64,000 nt of DNA from Niastella soli (GTDB lineage Bacteria; Bacteroidota; Bacteroidia; Chitinophagales; Chitinophagaceae): NCBI RefSeq assembly GCF_017742245.1, contig NZ_JAGHKO010000004.1, positions 620,001 through 684,000 of the forward strand. The letters run 5' to 3'. Below the pieces are notes generated by a model. It had not been told where the DNA came from and ran no database searches. It was given only the letters and a program-made list of their open reading frames with translations. Positions 35,823 to 45,077 of this stretch are shown piece after piece; position 1 is the first letter of the stretch; each line of letters starts with the position of its first letter. A program made the position numbers and the translations under genes.

Positions 35823-36299
35823 ATGAAATTCATTTTAACACTACTTTCAGCTTTTGTTTTGATCTTTTCTGCCTGTAAACCCAGTGGCGATGTAAAAGAG
35901 CCGGAATTCCGCGACATAGGCAATGTGCGGCTTATTGAAACAGGATTACTAAAGACAACCGTGGGGGCCAACATGATCTATTATAATCCAAACAATTTCG
36001 GCATAAAGTTGTCGGCAGCAAGAGGTGATGTGTATGTAGAGAACGCTTACTTCGGCAGTTTTGTACTGGACCAGGAAATTCAGGTAAAGAAGAGTGCAGA
36101 GTTTGAACTGCCGGTTACCATCAAAATTGATAACATCGGGGCCATTAAAAACAATACGGAGATCTATAAAAAGAAAGAAGTGCTGGTGCGTATTGAAGGC
36201 CGGGCCGTTGTAAAGAAATCGGGGATCTCGAAAGAAGTTCCCATCAGGTATGAGCAAAAACAGGATATCGATAAAATAAGGGCGCTGGTTGCCAGATAG
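35823..36299 (+). CDS. LEA type 2 (LEA14)-like lipoprotein
   Basis: The ATG at 35823 gives MKFILTLLSAFVLIFSAC, a lipoprotein signal with lipid Cys at residue 18. The 158-residue protein then has one LEA14/WHy-like beta-sandwich: VRLIETGLLKTTVGANMIYY, YNPNNFGIKL (the typical NPN element), VYVENAYFGSF, and FELPVTIKID. LEA14-like lipoproteins in Bacteroidota are small envelope proteins of unknown role. An AAGGAG lies at 35802-35807, about 15 bases from the start, rather far for strong initiation. It has an unusually long structured leader, and a terminator follows. Confidence 0.87.
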   Translation: MKFILTLLSAFVLIFSACKPSGDVKEPEFRDIGNVRLIETGLLKTTVGANMIYYNPNNFGIKLSAARGDVYVENAYFGSFVLDQEIQVKKSAEFELPVTIKIDNIGAIKNNTEIYKKKEVLVRIEGRAVVKKSGISKEVPIRYEQKQDIDKIRALVAR

Positions 36300-36343
36300 G
36301 GTTTTCGCAAACATTTTTTGTTGTCCAGTCTATCATCATAACG

Positions 36344-36373
36344 AGGCTGTCTTCAATTTTGAGGCAGCCTTTT
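36344..36373 (+). terminator. Rho-independent terminator
   Basis: A stem AGGCTGTCT/AGGCAGCCT (one wobble) with a 9-base loop, followed by TTTT. It lies 44 bp after the LEA14-like gene. Confidence 0.8.
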
Positions 36374-36473
36374 CGTTGGTATAGAAAAACGGGGAAAACA
36401 CGGGTAAACAGCAGCCGGAAAATAATGTAATTTGGAAGAAGACTTTTCAAAAACATTATATAGCTTACACGCC

Positions 36474-37229
36474 ATGAAAAAGAATCTTGATGTAGTAACC
36501 CGTCTTCGTGCAGCGCTGCCTGTATCTCCTCCGGCCCTCGTTCCAACAATAGCCGGCCATTTTAAAGATCTTCTAAATGTTCCGGGCAAACCGGCCGATT
36601 TTATCAGAGGGATCGATATTTCGCATCATAATAACATTACGGATTGGACTGCCATAAAAAAAGCCGATGTCCAGTTCGTGTATATTAAGATCTCCGAAGG
36701 CGTAGGTACTCCCGACAAAATGGCGAAGACAAATGCGCTTGCAGCCCAAAAGAATGGACTTAAGATAGGGTATTATCATTTTGGAAGACCCGATAAAAAG
36801 AATGACGACACCATTGAATTGGATGCTACCGCCGAAGCCTCAGAGGTCAAGATCCTGCTCACAGAATTACCAGCAGCCGATCTGCCCCTGATGCTCGATC
36901 TGGAAGATACCGCCAGTTTTGATTCGACACTGGCACCTAAAGAATACCTGCAATGGGTTGAAACATTCCTGAGTTTTTTCTTTAACGCCGACACCCCATC
37001 CACCAATCCCCTGATCTATAGCAGGAAAGAATACCTGGACAGAAAATTGCCCCCCGATCATACGCTGGGCGCCCGGTATAAATTATGGCTATCGAGGTAT
37101 ACAGCCGATCAAAGCAATGCGAAACCAGCCAACGGGTGGGACAAATGGGACATCTGGCAATTTACCGAGAAAGGTGTTTTGGGAAACAATGGCAACCTTG
37201 ACCTCAATCTAAAAAGGGCCGCCGATTAA
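36474..37229 (+). CDS. GH25-family lysozyme-like protein without signal peptide
   Basis: The ATG at 36474 gives a 251-residue protein. The frame is open further upstream but only with a TTG start. The GH25 (Chalaropsis lysozyme) fold is evident: GIDISHHNNITDW (with catalytic-face Asp), VQFVYIKISEG, IGYYHFGRP, LPLMLDLED (the catalytic Asp/Glu strand), and a final DKWDIWQFTEKG. The family cleaves peptidoglycan between N-acetylmuramic acid and N-acetylglucosamine. The absence of a signal peptide is notable, because its substrate is in the periplasm; it may leave by another route or act in lysis. It converges with the Omp85-like genes. Confidence 0.9.
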   Translation: MKKNLDVVTRLRAALPVSPPALVPTIAGHFKDLLNVPGKPADFIRGIDISHHNNITDWTAIKKADVQFVYIKISEGVGTPDKMAKTNALAAQKNGLKIGYYHFGRPDKKNDDTIELDATAEASEVKILLTELPAADLPLMLDLEDTASFDSTLAPKEYLQWVETFLSFFFNADTPSTNPLIYSRKEYLDRKLPPDHTLGARYKLWLSRYTADQSNAKPANGWDKWDIWQFTEKGVLGNNGNLDLNLKRAAD

Positions 37230-37238
37230 ATGGCTATT

Positions 37239-38465
37239 CTAAAACGCTTCACCCAATGAGAGATAGATGCCGGTAAAGTCTTTACTCACGCCAACATCGA
37301 TGCCGATATTGGTCCTGGAGATCTTATTAAACTTTATCCGCAGGCCTGTACCAACAGCAGGATGCCAGTAAACAAAAGCATTCCCTTCATATTCTGAGAC
37401 CGTATGTACATTCGCAAATACCACAAAACCCCAGAAACCATTCCGGGAAATATCTCTTCGGTATTCCGATTCAAAATACAATAAACTTTTGCCGCGGTAC
37501 CTGTTTTGCTCAAAGCCTCGCCCCGATCGGTTATAGTAGTCCCAGCCAATGCTGGGCAGGTCCAGGTAAGGCGTGCGCCCGTTTGTTACGGCCCAATAAT
37601 AGCTCCAGAAAGCCAGGATGTTTTGCAGGCGTTTGTTGAATGAAAAATATTTACGGGCATCTATAAATACAGACTGCCAGCTGGAAGTACTTCCCAGGGA
37701 TTCCAGATTAAATCGGTAATCAACGGAGAAATAAGCGCCCCGTGGGGGATTGTATGAATTTCTCCTGGTGTCAAATAAAAAATTGATCACCGGGCCTGAT
37801 GAAGTAGTCTGCTCATTATAATCTTTTCCGTAATCAAAAAAAGGGACCCTGGTCAGGGCGGAAGAATCATTCTCGTGGCTGCCATTAAAGCGAAAGTCAA
37901 GATCATACCCTGCACCGATAAAAAATTGCCGCTTTATCTTTTTTAAAAAGCTATGATAAAGTCTCAGGTAATTATATTGAAGCAATACTTTATCCGCTTC
38001 ATTGGTGTTGCCACCTAACCCCCAGGTATATTGCGGGTAGATCATAAAACGGGTATCCCCTTTCCATAACAGCATGTCATTCGGCAGCCAGATCAGATTC
38101 CTGAATGGCAATACAAATTTGCCATCCAGGGTAAACCAGGGAGAAAACGTAATGGTCGATAAGGACGTAGTGGATTCTCTATCGGTATAAAAGGCGGCAT
38201 TGAATGCGGTAGCTACGGCCCTTCCACCCCCGGCTGCATTTCCTGCGACGGGTATCAATGAAAATTGGAATTTCTTTTTCAGTCGGGATGAATCAATTTT
38301 TTGCTGATCTACTTTAAATAACTTCTTCAGGATATCAATCAGGTCTTTCTTGCCGGTTATGCGCGCGGTATCGATCAATACTGGTTTTTGCGCTTGTAAG
38401 GAACATACAAAAAATCCCATAAAGCAGGATAACAGCAGCACCTGTATACTTAAGTGTTTTTTCAA
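37239..38465 (-). CDS. Omp85/BamA-type outer-membrane barrel protein without POTRA domains (copy 1)
   Basis: This 408-residue protein has a signal peptide ending CSLQAQ. A short helical N-terminal part (KKDLIDILKKLFKVDQQ) is followed by a barrel containing FSLIPVAGNAAGGGRAVATA, FDTRRNSYNPPRGAYFSVDY (bacterial surface antigen strand), NRYRGKSLLYFESEYRRDI (the RGxxL... strand of Omp85 barrels) and a final Phe. At ~400 residues it holds only the 16-strand barrel and no POTRA domains. It lies 11 bp after a paralogous gene on the same strand. It could be a small-molecule or phospholipid-related transporter; no role is known. Confidence 0.8.
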   Translation of the reverse strand: MKKHLSIQVLLLSCFMGFFVCSLQAQKPVLIDTARITGKKDLIDILKKLFKVDQQKIDSSRLKKKFQFSLIPVAGNAAGGGRAVATAFNAAFYTDRESTTSLSTITFSPWFTLDGKFVLPFRNLIWLPNDMLLWKGDTRFMIYPQYTWGLGGNTNEADKVLLQYNYLRLYHSFLKKIKRQFFIGAGYDLDFRFNGSHENDSSALTRVPFFDYGKDYNEQTTSSGPVINFLFDTRRNSYNPPRGAYFSVDYRFNLESLGSTSSWQSVFIDARKYFSFNKRLQNILAFWSYYWAVTNGRTPYLDLPSIGWDYYNRSGRGFEQNRYRGKSLLYFESEYRRDISRNGFWGFVVFANVHTVSEYEGNAFVYWHPAVGTGLRIKFNKISRTNIGIDVGVSKDFTGIYLSLGEAF

Positions 38466-38476
38466 GTCAGGTTCTG

Positions 38477-39778
38477 TTAGAATGTTTCTGATGCAGCCAG
38501 GTAAAAGCCTGATGATTTATTTCCAAAAGCAAAATCAACGGCCAGGTTAGTGCGCGTTTTCTTATCAACCATAATGCGTAATCCCATCCCATAACCTGGC
38601 TGTATTGAGTTAAATAATTTCAGTCCCTGCGGATTACTGGCCGTTGTGGCATTCACAAACATTACACCGCCCAATACGCCGGTACAGGCTGAGATCGGAA
38701 ATCGATATTCTGTTTCACCATAGATCAGTTTGTCGCCCCGAAAGCGGCCCTGGGTATATCCGCGGGCGCTTCTGCTCCTTTGATCGTATGCAGTGGCCGG
38801 TAAGATCAGGTAAGGCAATTCTCCTTTTGAAGAGAAATCTCCCATCAACCAAAAACCAATGAGGTGCCGGGGATTTCTTTTCGACAAAGAATGAAAACTT
38901 CTCCATTCGGTATAAAATATACTCGTATTTGAATTAGTGCCAAACAATTTTAGCGACGTACGCCAGTTGAAAAAGAAGTAATGCCCTTTGTATGCATTGA
39001 TAAGGTTGTCCCGAGTATCTGACACTATGTTAAAGTTTAAAGTAGAAACAGTGTATTTAGCCGTATCGTACCCATACAGTTTATTGTAAGAATAATGACT
39101 GGTGATCAGTCTATTCCCGGAATCCAGGCGAAGTTTCTCGTCTACAATTTTAGAGTAGGAATCGAGGTAATACCCGGTGCCAATGTAAAATGAGTTCTTT
39201 ATTTGAAAAGAAACCGACTGGTAAAACCGGTAGAAATTGAATTGCAAAGGCTGCGCTAAAGAATCTTCTGTTGTTTCTTGTCCAAGCAAGTTAAAATGAT
39301 AGTTCAGGCCCCCTTCTTCGGGCGCATTGGTACCCAGGCCATAGGTAGATTGGGAATAGATCTGAAAGCGCCAATCGCCTGTAAAAATAAGCTTGTTGTT
39401 TATCGTAAAAATAGTATTCTTTAACAGGAAAAGCTTTTGGCCTTTGGTGGTAAGTTGAACACTGCCGGAGATCAGGGAATAATTTGTTTTCTCGCCTTTC
39501 AGCCTAAAGCCATACTGCCCACCAACGCCAATCATAAAACCGGTTGCGGGATTGGAGCCAATAATAGGAACCAGAATAATAGAGCCAGCTTTACCCGCAT
39601 CGTTTTTGGGGGCCTTTTTCAATGCTTTCCTTATCAGATCAGCAACATCTTTTTGAACACAGTTTGTATCAGGCCTGCCAGTCGAGTCTTTTTGCGCGTG
39701 ACCCCAATAACAGAGCATCATGCTTATAAAGAGCAGTACAGCTTGTTTCCTAAACTTTTCAAACACTTTTCCTGTCAT
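38477..39778 (-). CDS. Omp85/BamA-type outer-membrane barrel protein without POTRA domains (copy 2)
   Basis: This 433-residue paralogue of the downstream gene has a signal peptide (LLFISMMLCYWGHAQ). The same plan is visible: VADLIRKALKKAPKN helix, ILVPIIGSNPATGFMIGVGG (first strand), SDTRDNLINAYKGHYFFFNW, GRFRGDKLIYGETEYRFPI and a C-terminal Phe (YLAASETF). The copies share order and motifs but diverge throughout, so the duplication is old. They probably form a two-gene transcript, this gene first, and may be partners in the same complex. Confidence 0.8.
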   Translation of the reverse strand: MTGKVFEKFRKQAVLLFISMMLCYWGHAQKDSTGRPDTNCVQKDVADLIRKALKKAPKNDAGKAGSIILVPIIGSNPATGFMIGVGGQYGFRLKGEKTNYSLISGSVQLTTKGQKLFLLKNTIFTINNKLIFTGDWRFQIYSQSTYGLGTNAPEEGGLNYHFNLLGQETTEDSLAQPLQFNFYRFYQSVSFQIKNSFYIGTGYYLDSYSKIVDEKLRLDSGNRLITSHYSYNKLYGYDTAKYTVSTLNFNIVSDTRDNLINAYKGHYFFFNWRTSLKLFGTNSNTSIFYTEWRSFHSLSKRNPRHLIGFWLMGDFSSKGELPYLILPATAYDQRSRSARGYTQGRFRGDKLIYGETEYRFPISACTGVLGGVMFVNATTASNPQGLKLFNSIQPGYGMGLRIMVDKKTRTNLAVDFAFGNKSSGFYLAASETF

Positions 39779-39876
39779 ACTTGAAATAATACTACAATAT
39801 TAGTATGTTTAAGTACTACAGCTAAGTGTTATACGGTCAAATGACGTCGGAATTTAACGGTTAAATCCGTTGGTGA

Positions 39877-40791
39877 TCATTGAACGATCAGGCTTTTCGT
39901 ACTAAGGCTGAAACCACTAAAGCAGCCGATCACATTGTCACCGTTGATCGTATTCAATAACCTGACCGGTGTAGAAAATGGCCCCGCATTGGACCTGGCT
40001 TTATTAAAGCTGTCCCAGAAATTGTATACCTTCCTTTCCACATTGGCCAGATAATAATCTACAGAGTCGCCAAGCGCAAACCCATTGGAAAGGGTTAAGT
40101 GTATATATTCGCCGTTCACCAGGTCATCTACACCAGGAGTAAAACGATTGGTGCCCATAGCACCCCAGCCAAAATTCTCTCTTGAATCATAAGTACTCCA
40201 GTAATACAACTGGGTATTGCCAATTGTATCCGGGTCTTTATAATGAACGGTCAACCGGGCTTTCATTTGTGTGGTATCTTCATCTTCATCAAGATAATGA
40301 AAACCGCTGGTTACACTGTCTATAGGAACAGGTGGCAGCAAGGTGGTGATGGCTGAATATTTTTTCCCCTCCGCTTCAATTTCAAGTAAATAATGTTTAC
40401 CAGGAATTCCTTTCAATGCATTGGCCGGATCTGTTATTAACAGGGGATCGAAATATACACCGGGCAGGAACTGATCATTAAATGGAGCCAGGCGGCCTTC
40501 TTTCAATTGTCTTTTTGATGTTTGATCCCAGTTATACATATTATTGGCCTGCAGCATACCTTCTGTAATGGTTACCATAGCACCCGTTACCGGAATATTT
40601 TCAAACCCGGGCTCGAAATAACCCTGGCTGTGGCCCAGCACCACATAATTATAATAAGGCAGTTCATTGTTTATATAGGCTTCTACGATCAGCTGGGACT
40701 GATTGTTCTTCAACGCTATATCAAAATCCCTTTCACACGAAGCAAATAGCGCCATCGCTGTCATCAGGAGATATGTGCCCGCTTTTTTCAT
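39877..40791 (-). CDS. DUF4249-family lipoprotein
   Basis: The ATG at 40791 (MKKAGTYLLMTAMALFASC, lipid Cys at residue 19) gives 304 residues; the frame is open far upstream but only into the preceding gene. The N-terminal FDIALKNNQSQLIVEAYINN and GAMVTITEG, then PGKHYLLEIEAEGKKYSAIT, fit DUF4249, a beta-rich family seen in Bacteroidota behind TonB-dependent receptor genes. The receptor stop lies only 4 bp before this start. The lipoprotein likely works as the surface partner of that receptor, much as SusD does for SusC; this is inference from gene order. Confidence 0.88.
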   Translation of the reverse strand: MKKAGTYLLMTAMALFASCERDFDIALKNNQSQLIVEAYINNELPYYNYVVLGHSQGYFEPGFENIPVTGAMVTITEGMLQANNMYNWDQTSKRQLKEGRLAPFNDQFLPGVYFDPLLITDPANALKGIPGKHYLLEIEAEGKKYSAITTLLPPVPIDSVTSGFHYLDEDEDTTQMKARLTVHYKDPDTIGNTQLYYWSTYDSRENFGWGAMGTNRFTPGVDDLVNGEYIHLTLSNGFALGDSVDYYLANVERKVYNFWDSFNKARSNAGPFSTPVRLLNTINGDNVIGCFSGFSLSTKSLIVQ

Positions 40792-40795
40792 GTTT

Positions 40796-43180
40796 TTAAA
40801 ATTTGAAATTCCAGGTAATGCCGGGTAATATGGGGAACAGGAATACCTGCTTTCCCTTAATGCTACGTATATCTTCATCGGCATCGATGTAAATGAAATA
40901 AGGATTGTGCCGGTTATATACATTATATAAACTGAATACCCAGTTGCTTTTAAACCTGATGCTTCGGGGCCGGGGAGTAAATGTAAAGGCAATATCCACC
41001 CGGTGATAGGCTGGCATCCGGTAGTCGTTGATCTTGCTGTATTGACTTATGTTCGAAAAAATAGGTTCCTGGTCACGTACATTATATCCCAGGTTGTAAA
41101 CGAACCGGCCGGTTGGCATGGTCAGTGCATTGCCGGTACCATAAACAAAAACAGTGGAAACCTCCCATCTCTTACCAAGCGCATAGTTGGCCACCACACT
41201 AATATCGTGTGTTCGATCGTACCGGTAAGGAAATGGCTTTCCTTCATTCATCTCAGTGAATGTACGTTCGGCACGACTTAACGTATAACCGATCCAACCG
41301 TTCAATTTCCCGGTTTTCTTTTGCACAAACAATTCGAGCCCATACGCCTTTCCACTACCAAAGACCATCTCCCCTTCCAGGTTCTGATTTAACAATAACC
41401 GCGCGCCTGGTTTAAATTCGAGTTGATTGTTCATGGTTTTATAATAGGTCTCAATGCTGGCTTCATACCGGCCATTGCCAAAGTTTTTGAAAAAGCCGGC
41501 TGCCACCTGCTCTGCTATACCTGGTTTTATCAACCGGCTGGCAGGCACCCACAGATCGCTGGGAAAAGTAGCTGCGCTGGTAGTAGCCAGGTGCAGGTAT
41601 TGAATAGTGCGTGTATAAGATAATTTTAGGCTGGCCACCTGGGGCAATTTGTATAATAAATTAATGCGGGGTTCGGGATATTGATACCGGGCAATGCTTT
41701 GTCCTCTTTTAAAAGAGGCTATTTCACCCGTTGGGGCGCCGCTGGGCCCGTATATAACCTGCTCGGTAGGCCCAACCTGGTTAAAATAGCTGTAACGCAA
41801 ACCAGCCACCAGGTTCAACCTGGTAATAATATCTACATCGGCACTTAAATACCCTGCAGCTTCGCGTGCATACTGATCTTTGATCTGCGCTTCAAATTCC
41901 TGGAAGCCGGCATTGGCGCTTCCGGCACCGGGCCTGAACTTATGCCAGGTATATTGAAGACCGCCTTTCCATCGTATCCAGTTTGCCGGGGTATATGCCC
42001 AATCGTCTTTTACGGTGTGATCGATTAGCCCTGATGAAAAGATAAAACCATTGCTTGAAAATGCTACCTTGCTGTTTAAAGTAAAATCATTTCGTACGAA
42101 GGATAATTCATGCCGCCATTTTCTAAACTGTTGTTTCCAGGTAAGCCCTACTATGGTATTTCCCCAAATGGCATCGAATTCCCGCCTGGGGCCATTCGCG
42201 TCATCGTCGAAAAAGGTAAACTTATCTTTCCCCGTATAGAAAGTTAAATAAAGGGCGTTTTTATTATTGATAACAAAGTCAGTTTTGGCGTTTATGTCGT
42301 AAAAGTAATAGCCATTGCTGCCAATGCTGTCGGGTACTATTAACCTGGCCACCTGGTCAATGTAAGTGCGGCGGGCGTTGATAATAAAAGAAGCTCTTCT
42401 TTTTATCAAAGGGCCTTCCAGTGAAAGCCGGGAAGAGATAAGACCAATGCCACCGCCAAATTTTATGGAGTCCTTATTCCCATCCCGGGTATTTACGGAA
42501 ATAACGCTGCTTAAACGGCCGCCATATTCGGCTGGCATGCCACCTTTTATTACTTCAATATTTTTTACGGCATCGCCATTAAAGACGCTAAAAAAGCCCA
42601 GGAGGTGATTGGGGTTATAGACAGGTATTCCGTCGAGCAAAACCAGGTTTTGGTCGGGGCCGCCACCCCGTACATAGATACCGGCACTGGCTTCTCCCCC
42701 ATTTTTAATACCGGGCAGCAGGGTTATTATTTTCATGGGGTCCACTTCACCCAGCACCACCGGCAATTTTTGAATTTGTACCATCTCCAAACTGTGCACG
42801 CTCATTTGGTTGCGCAAGATGTTTCGGCTTCCGGTCACAATTACATGTTGCAGCAAACTTTCCCTCGCCCGCAAGTACACAACAACCGAGGTATCATTGC
42901 TTAGCAAAAACAATTTGGTGGCGTTGCTATGTCCTACAGCACTCACCACAATCCGACACCTGCCCCTGGGTAAAATTGTCGTGATCATGCCAGCGGTATC
43001 TGCCAGCCGTTCTTTTTGATTGATCTTTATAGTTGCATTGCTTACCGGCAACAAAACACTGTCAAGGACTTTTATATTTAGGGTGTGATTTTGCGAGTAG
43101 ATGTTTTGGCTTGTCAGTATCAGAAACACAAACAATAAAAAACCGGTCCTTTTGCTATCTGGTTTCTCCACTTTCATCAA
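40796..43180 (-). CDS. TonB-dependent receptor with carboxypeptidase-like domain
   Basis: This 794-residue protein has a signal peptide (FLILTSQNIYSQ). A regulatory-like domain follows (LNIKVLDSVLLPVSNATIKI), then a plug with QHVIVTGSRNILRNQMSVHS, LPVVLGEVDPMKIITLLPGI, ASAGIYVRGGGPDQNLVLLD and VFNGDAVKNIEVIKGGMPAE. The GGGPDQNLVLLDG plug signature belongs to the group of receptors paired with DUF4249 lipoproteins. The barrel ends GITWNFKF, with terminal Phe. It transports an unknown substrate across the outer membrane using TonB energy. First gene of a two-gene unit with the DUF4249 gene 4 bp behind. Confidence 0.93.
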   Translation of the reverse strand: MMKVEKPDSKRTGFLLFVFLILTSQNIYSQNHTLNIKVLDSVLLPVSNATIKINQKERLADTAGMITTILPRGRCRIVVSAVGHSNATKLFLLSNDTSVVVYLRARESLLQHVIVTGSRNILRNQMSVHSLEMVQIQKLPVVLGEVDPMKIITLLPGIKNGGEASAGIYVRGGGPDQNLVLLDGIPVYNPNHLLGFFSVFNGDAVKNIEVIKGGMPAEYGGRLSSVISVNTRDGNKDSIKFGGGIGLISSRLSLEGPLIKRRASFIINARRTYIDQVARLIVPDSIGSNGYYFYDINAKTDFVINNKNALYLTFYTGKDKFTFFDDDANGPRREFDAIWGNTIVGLTWKQQFRKWRHELSFVRNDFTLNSKVAFSSNGFIFSSGLIDHTVKDDWAYTPANWIRWKGGLQYTWHKFRPGAGSANAGFQEFEAQIKDQYAREAAGYLSADVDIITRLNLVAGLRYSYFNQVGPTEQVIYGPSGAPTGEIASFKRGQSIARYQYPEPRINLLYKLPQVASLKLSYTRTIQYLHLATTSAATFPSDLWVPASRLIKPGIAEQVAAGFFKNFGNGRYEASIETYYKTMNNQLEFKPGARLLLNQNLEGEMVFGSGKAYGLELFVQKKTGKLNGWIGYTLSRAERTFTEMNEGKPFPYRYDRTHDISVVANYALGKRWEVSTVFVYGTGNALTMPTGRFVYNLGYNVRDQEPIFSNISQYSKINDYRMPAYHRVDIAFTFTPRPRSIRFKSNWVFSLYNVYNRHNPYFIYIDADEDIRSIKGKQVFLFPILPGITWNFKF

Positions 43181-43380
43181 CAGTAAATTTATGTATATCC
43201 GGCAAAGAATAAAACGGAGAATGCTATACCAAAACTTTACAACCTACCAACTGAAATAGTTGCTTTTCAAAAAAAATAAAAAACGGCATCTTTATCCAAC
43301 GCCTTTGCCTTCCCGATCTTACATATACCAAATATGTAGCAGACACATCACAGTCAAAGAACAGTCAATAAACCAGCAGA

Positions 43381-44877
43381 TCAATGCGCCGTTTTTTCAA
43401 ACTTATCCGCCAGTTGCGGCGCTTCTTTTTTCATCATACTGGTGATCACCTGGTGCATCCACAGTAAGCAGGCAGAAGACAGCAGGCACACGAACATCCA
43501 GGAGCTCGTCCATAACCCCGTTACATTTAAAAGATAGCCAAACAGGATGGGGCCTGCAAATCCGCCCAACCCACCGATCATGCCTACCATACCACCCACT
43601 GCCCCAATTTCTTTGGGGAAATACTCTGGTATATGTTTAAATACCGCAGCAGTGCCAATGCCCCAGCAGGCGCCAATCAAAATAATGATCACTACAAACA
43701 CCCAGATATTGGCTTTAAAAAAGATCATGGTAGTACCCTGGGCCAGCAGTTGCTTCTTTGTTACTCTATCACCCACCTTTACCACGGGTTCCTGCCAAAC
43801 ATCCTTTGCCGGCAGGATCATTGCTTTTCTGTCGACGTGATCAAATTTGTGGCTTTTTGCCAGGATGGGGTATTGTTTTTCATTCACCTGAATAACCGAA
43901 TCTGTAACCATGGTAACGGTGCCGGCCTGGGTGGCCATAATGCCCGTTCCGGGTGAATAAATTTCCATCCGGGGAATGATCAGCATAAAGGTCAATACAA
44001 CAGAACTGCCCAACACCCAGTACATTACTCTTCGGGCGCCATATTTATCAGAAAGCCATCCGCCCACGGCCCTGAATGCCCCACCTGGCAGACTAAACGC
44101 AGATGCCAGAAAACCGGCCGTGATCAGGGTTACATTATATACGTTTACAAAATAAGGCAGCAGCCATTGGGAGAAGGTAACAAAACAGCCAAAGGCCAGA
44201 AAATAATACAAGCCAAACCGCCATACCCGAACGTTTTTTAATGGTTGTAATAAGGTGAACAACGTTTTGTTGGAAGATTCCGGTTTTTTATTTTTTGTGA
44301 ACAGTACAAAAAGGACGCCTGTAATGGCTAAAGCAACCGCATACATTACGGGTAGCTGTCGCCAGCCTTCGGGGTTAACCCCATTTTGGGTAAATGATTT
44401 TAATAAGGAAGGCGCTACCAGGGTGGTCAATGCAGACCCCAGGTTGCCTAAACCAAACAACCCCAATGCCCTGCCCTGCCAGCTTTTAGGGTACCATACC
44501 GAAGTAAACCCAACACCGATGGAAAAACTGGTCCCCAGCAATCCAAACAGAAAACTCAGTACCAAAAAAGTGGCATAACTATTGGCCTTTGATAAAAGGA
44601 ACATAGGTACCGAACAACCCAGCAATAATGCGGTAAACACCCATTTACCGCCTATGCGATCGGTCAAAATGCCCATGGGCAATCGCATCAGCGCTCCCGT
44701 TAGTACAGGCACTCCCAGTAGCCAGCCTACTTCCATCAGGCTCCAGTTAAAAATACCGGCGTCTACCAGGTAAGTGACCAATACCCCATTCAGCATCCAG
44801 CCGGCAAAGCAAACAACAAATGCCAGGGTATTGAAGAATAATATTCGGTGGGATGTTGAAGTAGGTGAGTTGTCCAT
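43381..44877 (-). CDS. narK: NarK-type nitrate/nitrite MFS transporter with an unusual extracytoplasmic insertion
   Basis: The ATG at 44877 (MDNSPTSTSHRILFFNTLAF) gives 498 residues; an upstream start at 44958 would only add a soluble stretch. Family signs of the NNP (nitrate) branch are GWLLGVPVLTGALMRLPMG, GLLGTSFSIGVGFTSVWYP, and the second-half glycine-rich motif EIGAVGGMVGMIGGLGGFAGP. About 12 membrane helices are present. Between helices in the second half (43730-43965) sits a ~75-residue polar insertion with IQVNEKQYPI and VVKVGDRVTKKQLLAQGTT, which looks like a small beta-hairpin or lipoyl-like module. It is divergent from the nitrate reductase operon, with 200 bp between starts, so it should supply nitrate or remove nitrite. 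Confidence 0.9.
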   Translation of the reverse strand: MDNSPTSTSHRILFFNTLAFVVCFAGWMLNGVLVTYLVDAGIFNWSLMEVGWLLGVPVLTGALMRLPMGILTDRIGGKWVFTALLLGCSVPMFLLSKANSYATFLVLSFLFGLLGTSFSIGVGFTSVWYPKSWQGRALGLFGLGNLGSALTTLVAPSLLKSFTQNGVNPEGWRQLPVMYAVALAITGVLFVLFTKNKKPESSNKTLFTLLQPLKNVRVWRFGLYYFLAFGCFVTFSQWLLPYFVNVYNVTLITAGFLASAFSLPGGAFRAVGGWLSDKYGARRVMYWVLGSSVVLTFMLIIPRMEIYSPGTGIMATQAGTVTMVTDSVIQVNEKQYPILAKSHKFDHVDRKAMILPAKDVWQEPVVKVGDRVTKKQLLAQGTTMIFFKANIWVFVVIIILIGACWGIGTAAVFKHIPEYFPKEIGAVGGMVGMIGGLGGFAGPILFGYLLNVTGLWTSSWMFVCLLSSACLLWMHQVITSMMKKEAPQLADKFEKTAH

Positions 44878-44960
44878 ACAATTGTATTCGTTATGGTTAT
44901 GGTAACGTAAAAGTATTGGCCTCCATTTATAGCACTTATGACTTAGATTATCAAGCAATC

Positions 44961-44974
44961 ATGATATATATCAT
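44961..44974. promoter_or_regulatory. Candidate FNR/Crp-type operator ATGATATATATCAT
   Basis: A perfect 14-bp palindrome with the spacing of an FNR box (TTGAT-N4-ATCAA; here ATGAT-ATAT-ATCAT) lies 84 bp from the narK start and 104 bp from the start of the divergent operon. It could bind a Crp/Fnr-type regulator controlling both. Confidence 0.4.
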
Positions 44975-45077
44975 ATTTTTCTTGATTTTCCTGGCTCATT
45001 TTTGTTCAATAATAATGCTTAATGCAATAACTTTAAGATACCCCAATCAATTTTGTTCACTTTATATTATTTGACGC

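Noticed and set aside
43320-43338. Dyad TACATAT/ATATGTA downstream of narK
   Set aside because: Short AT-rich palindrome, expected by chance in this composition, with no promoter beside it.
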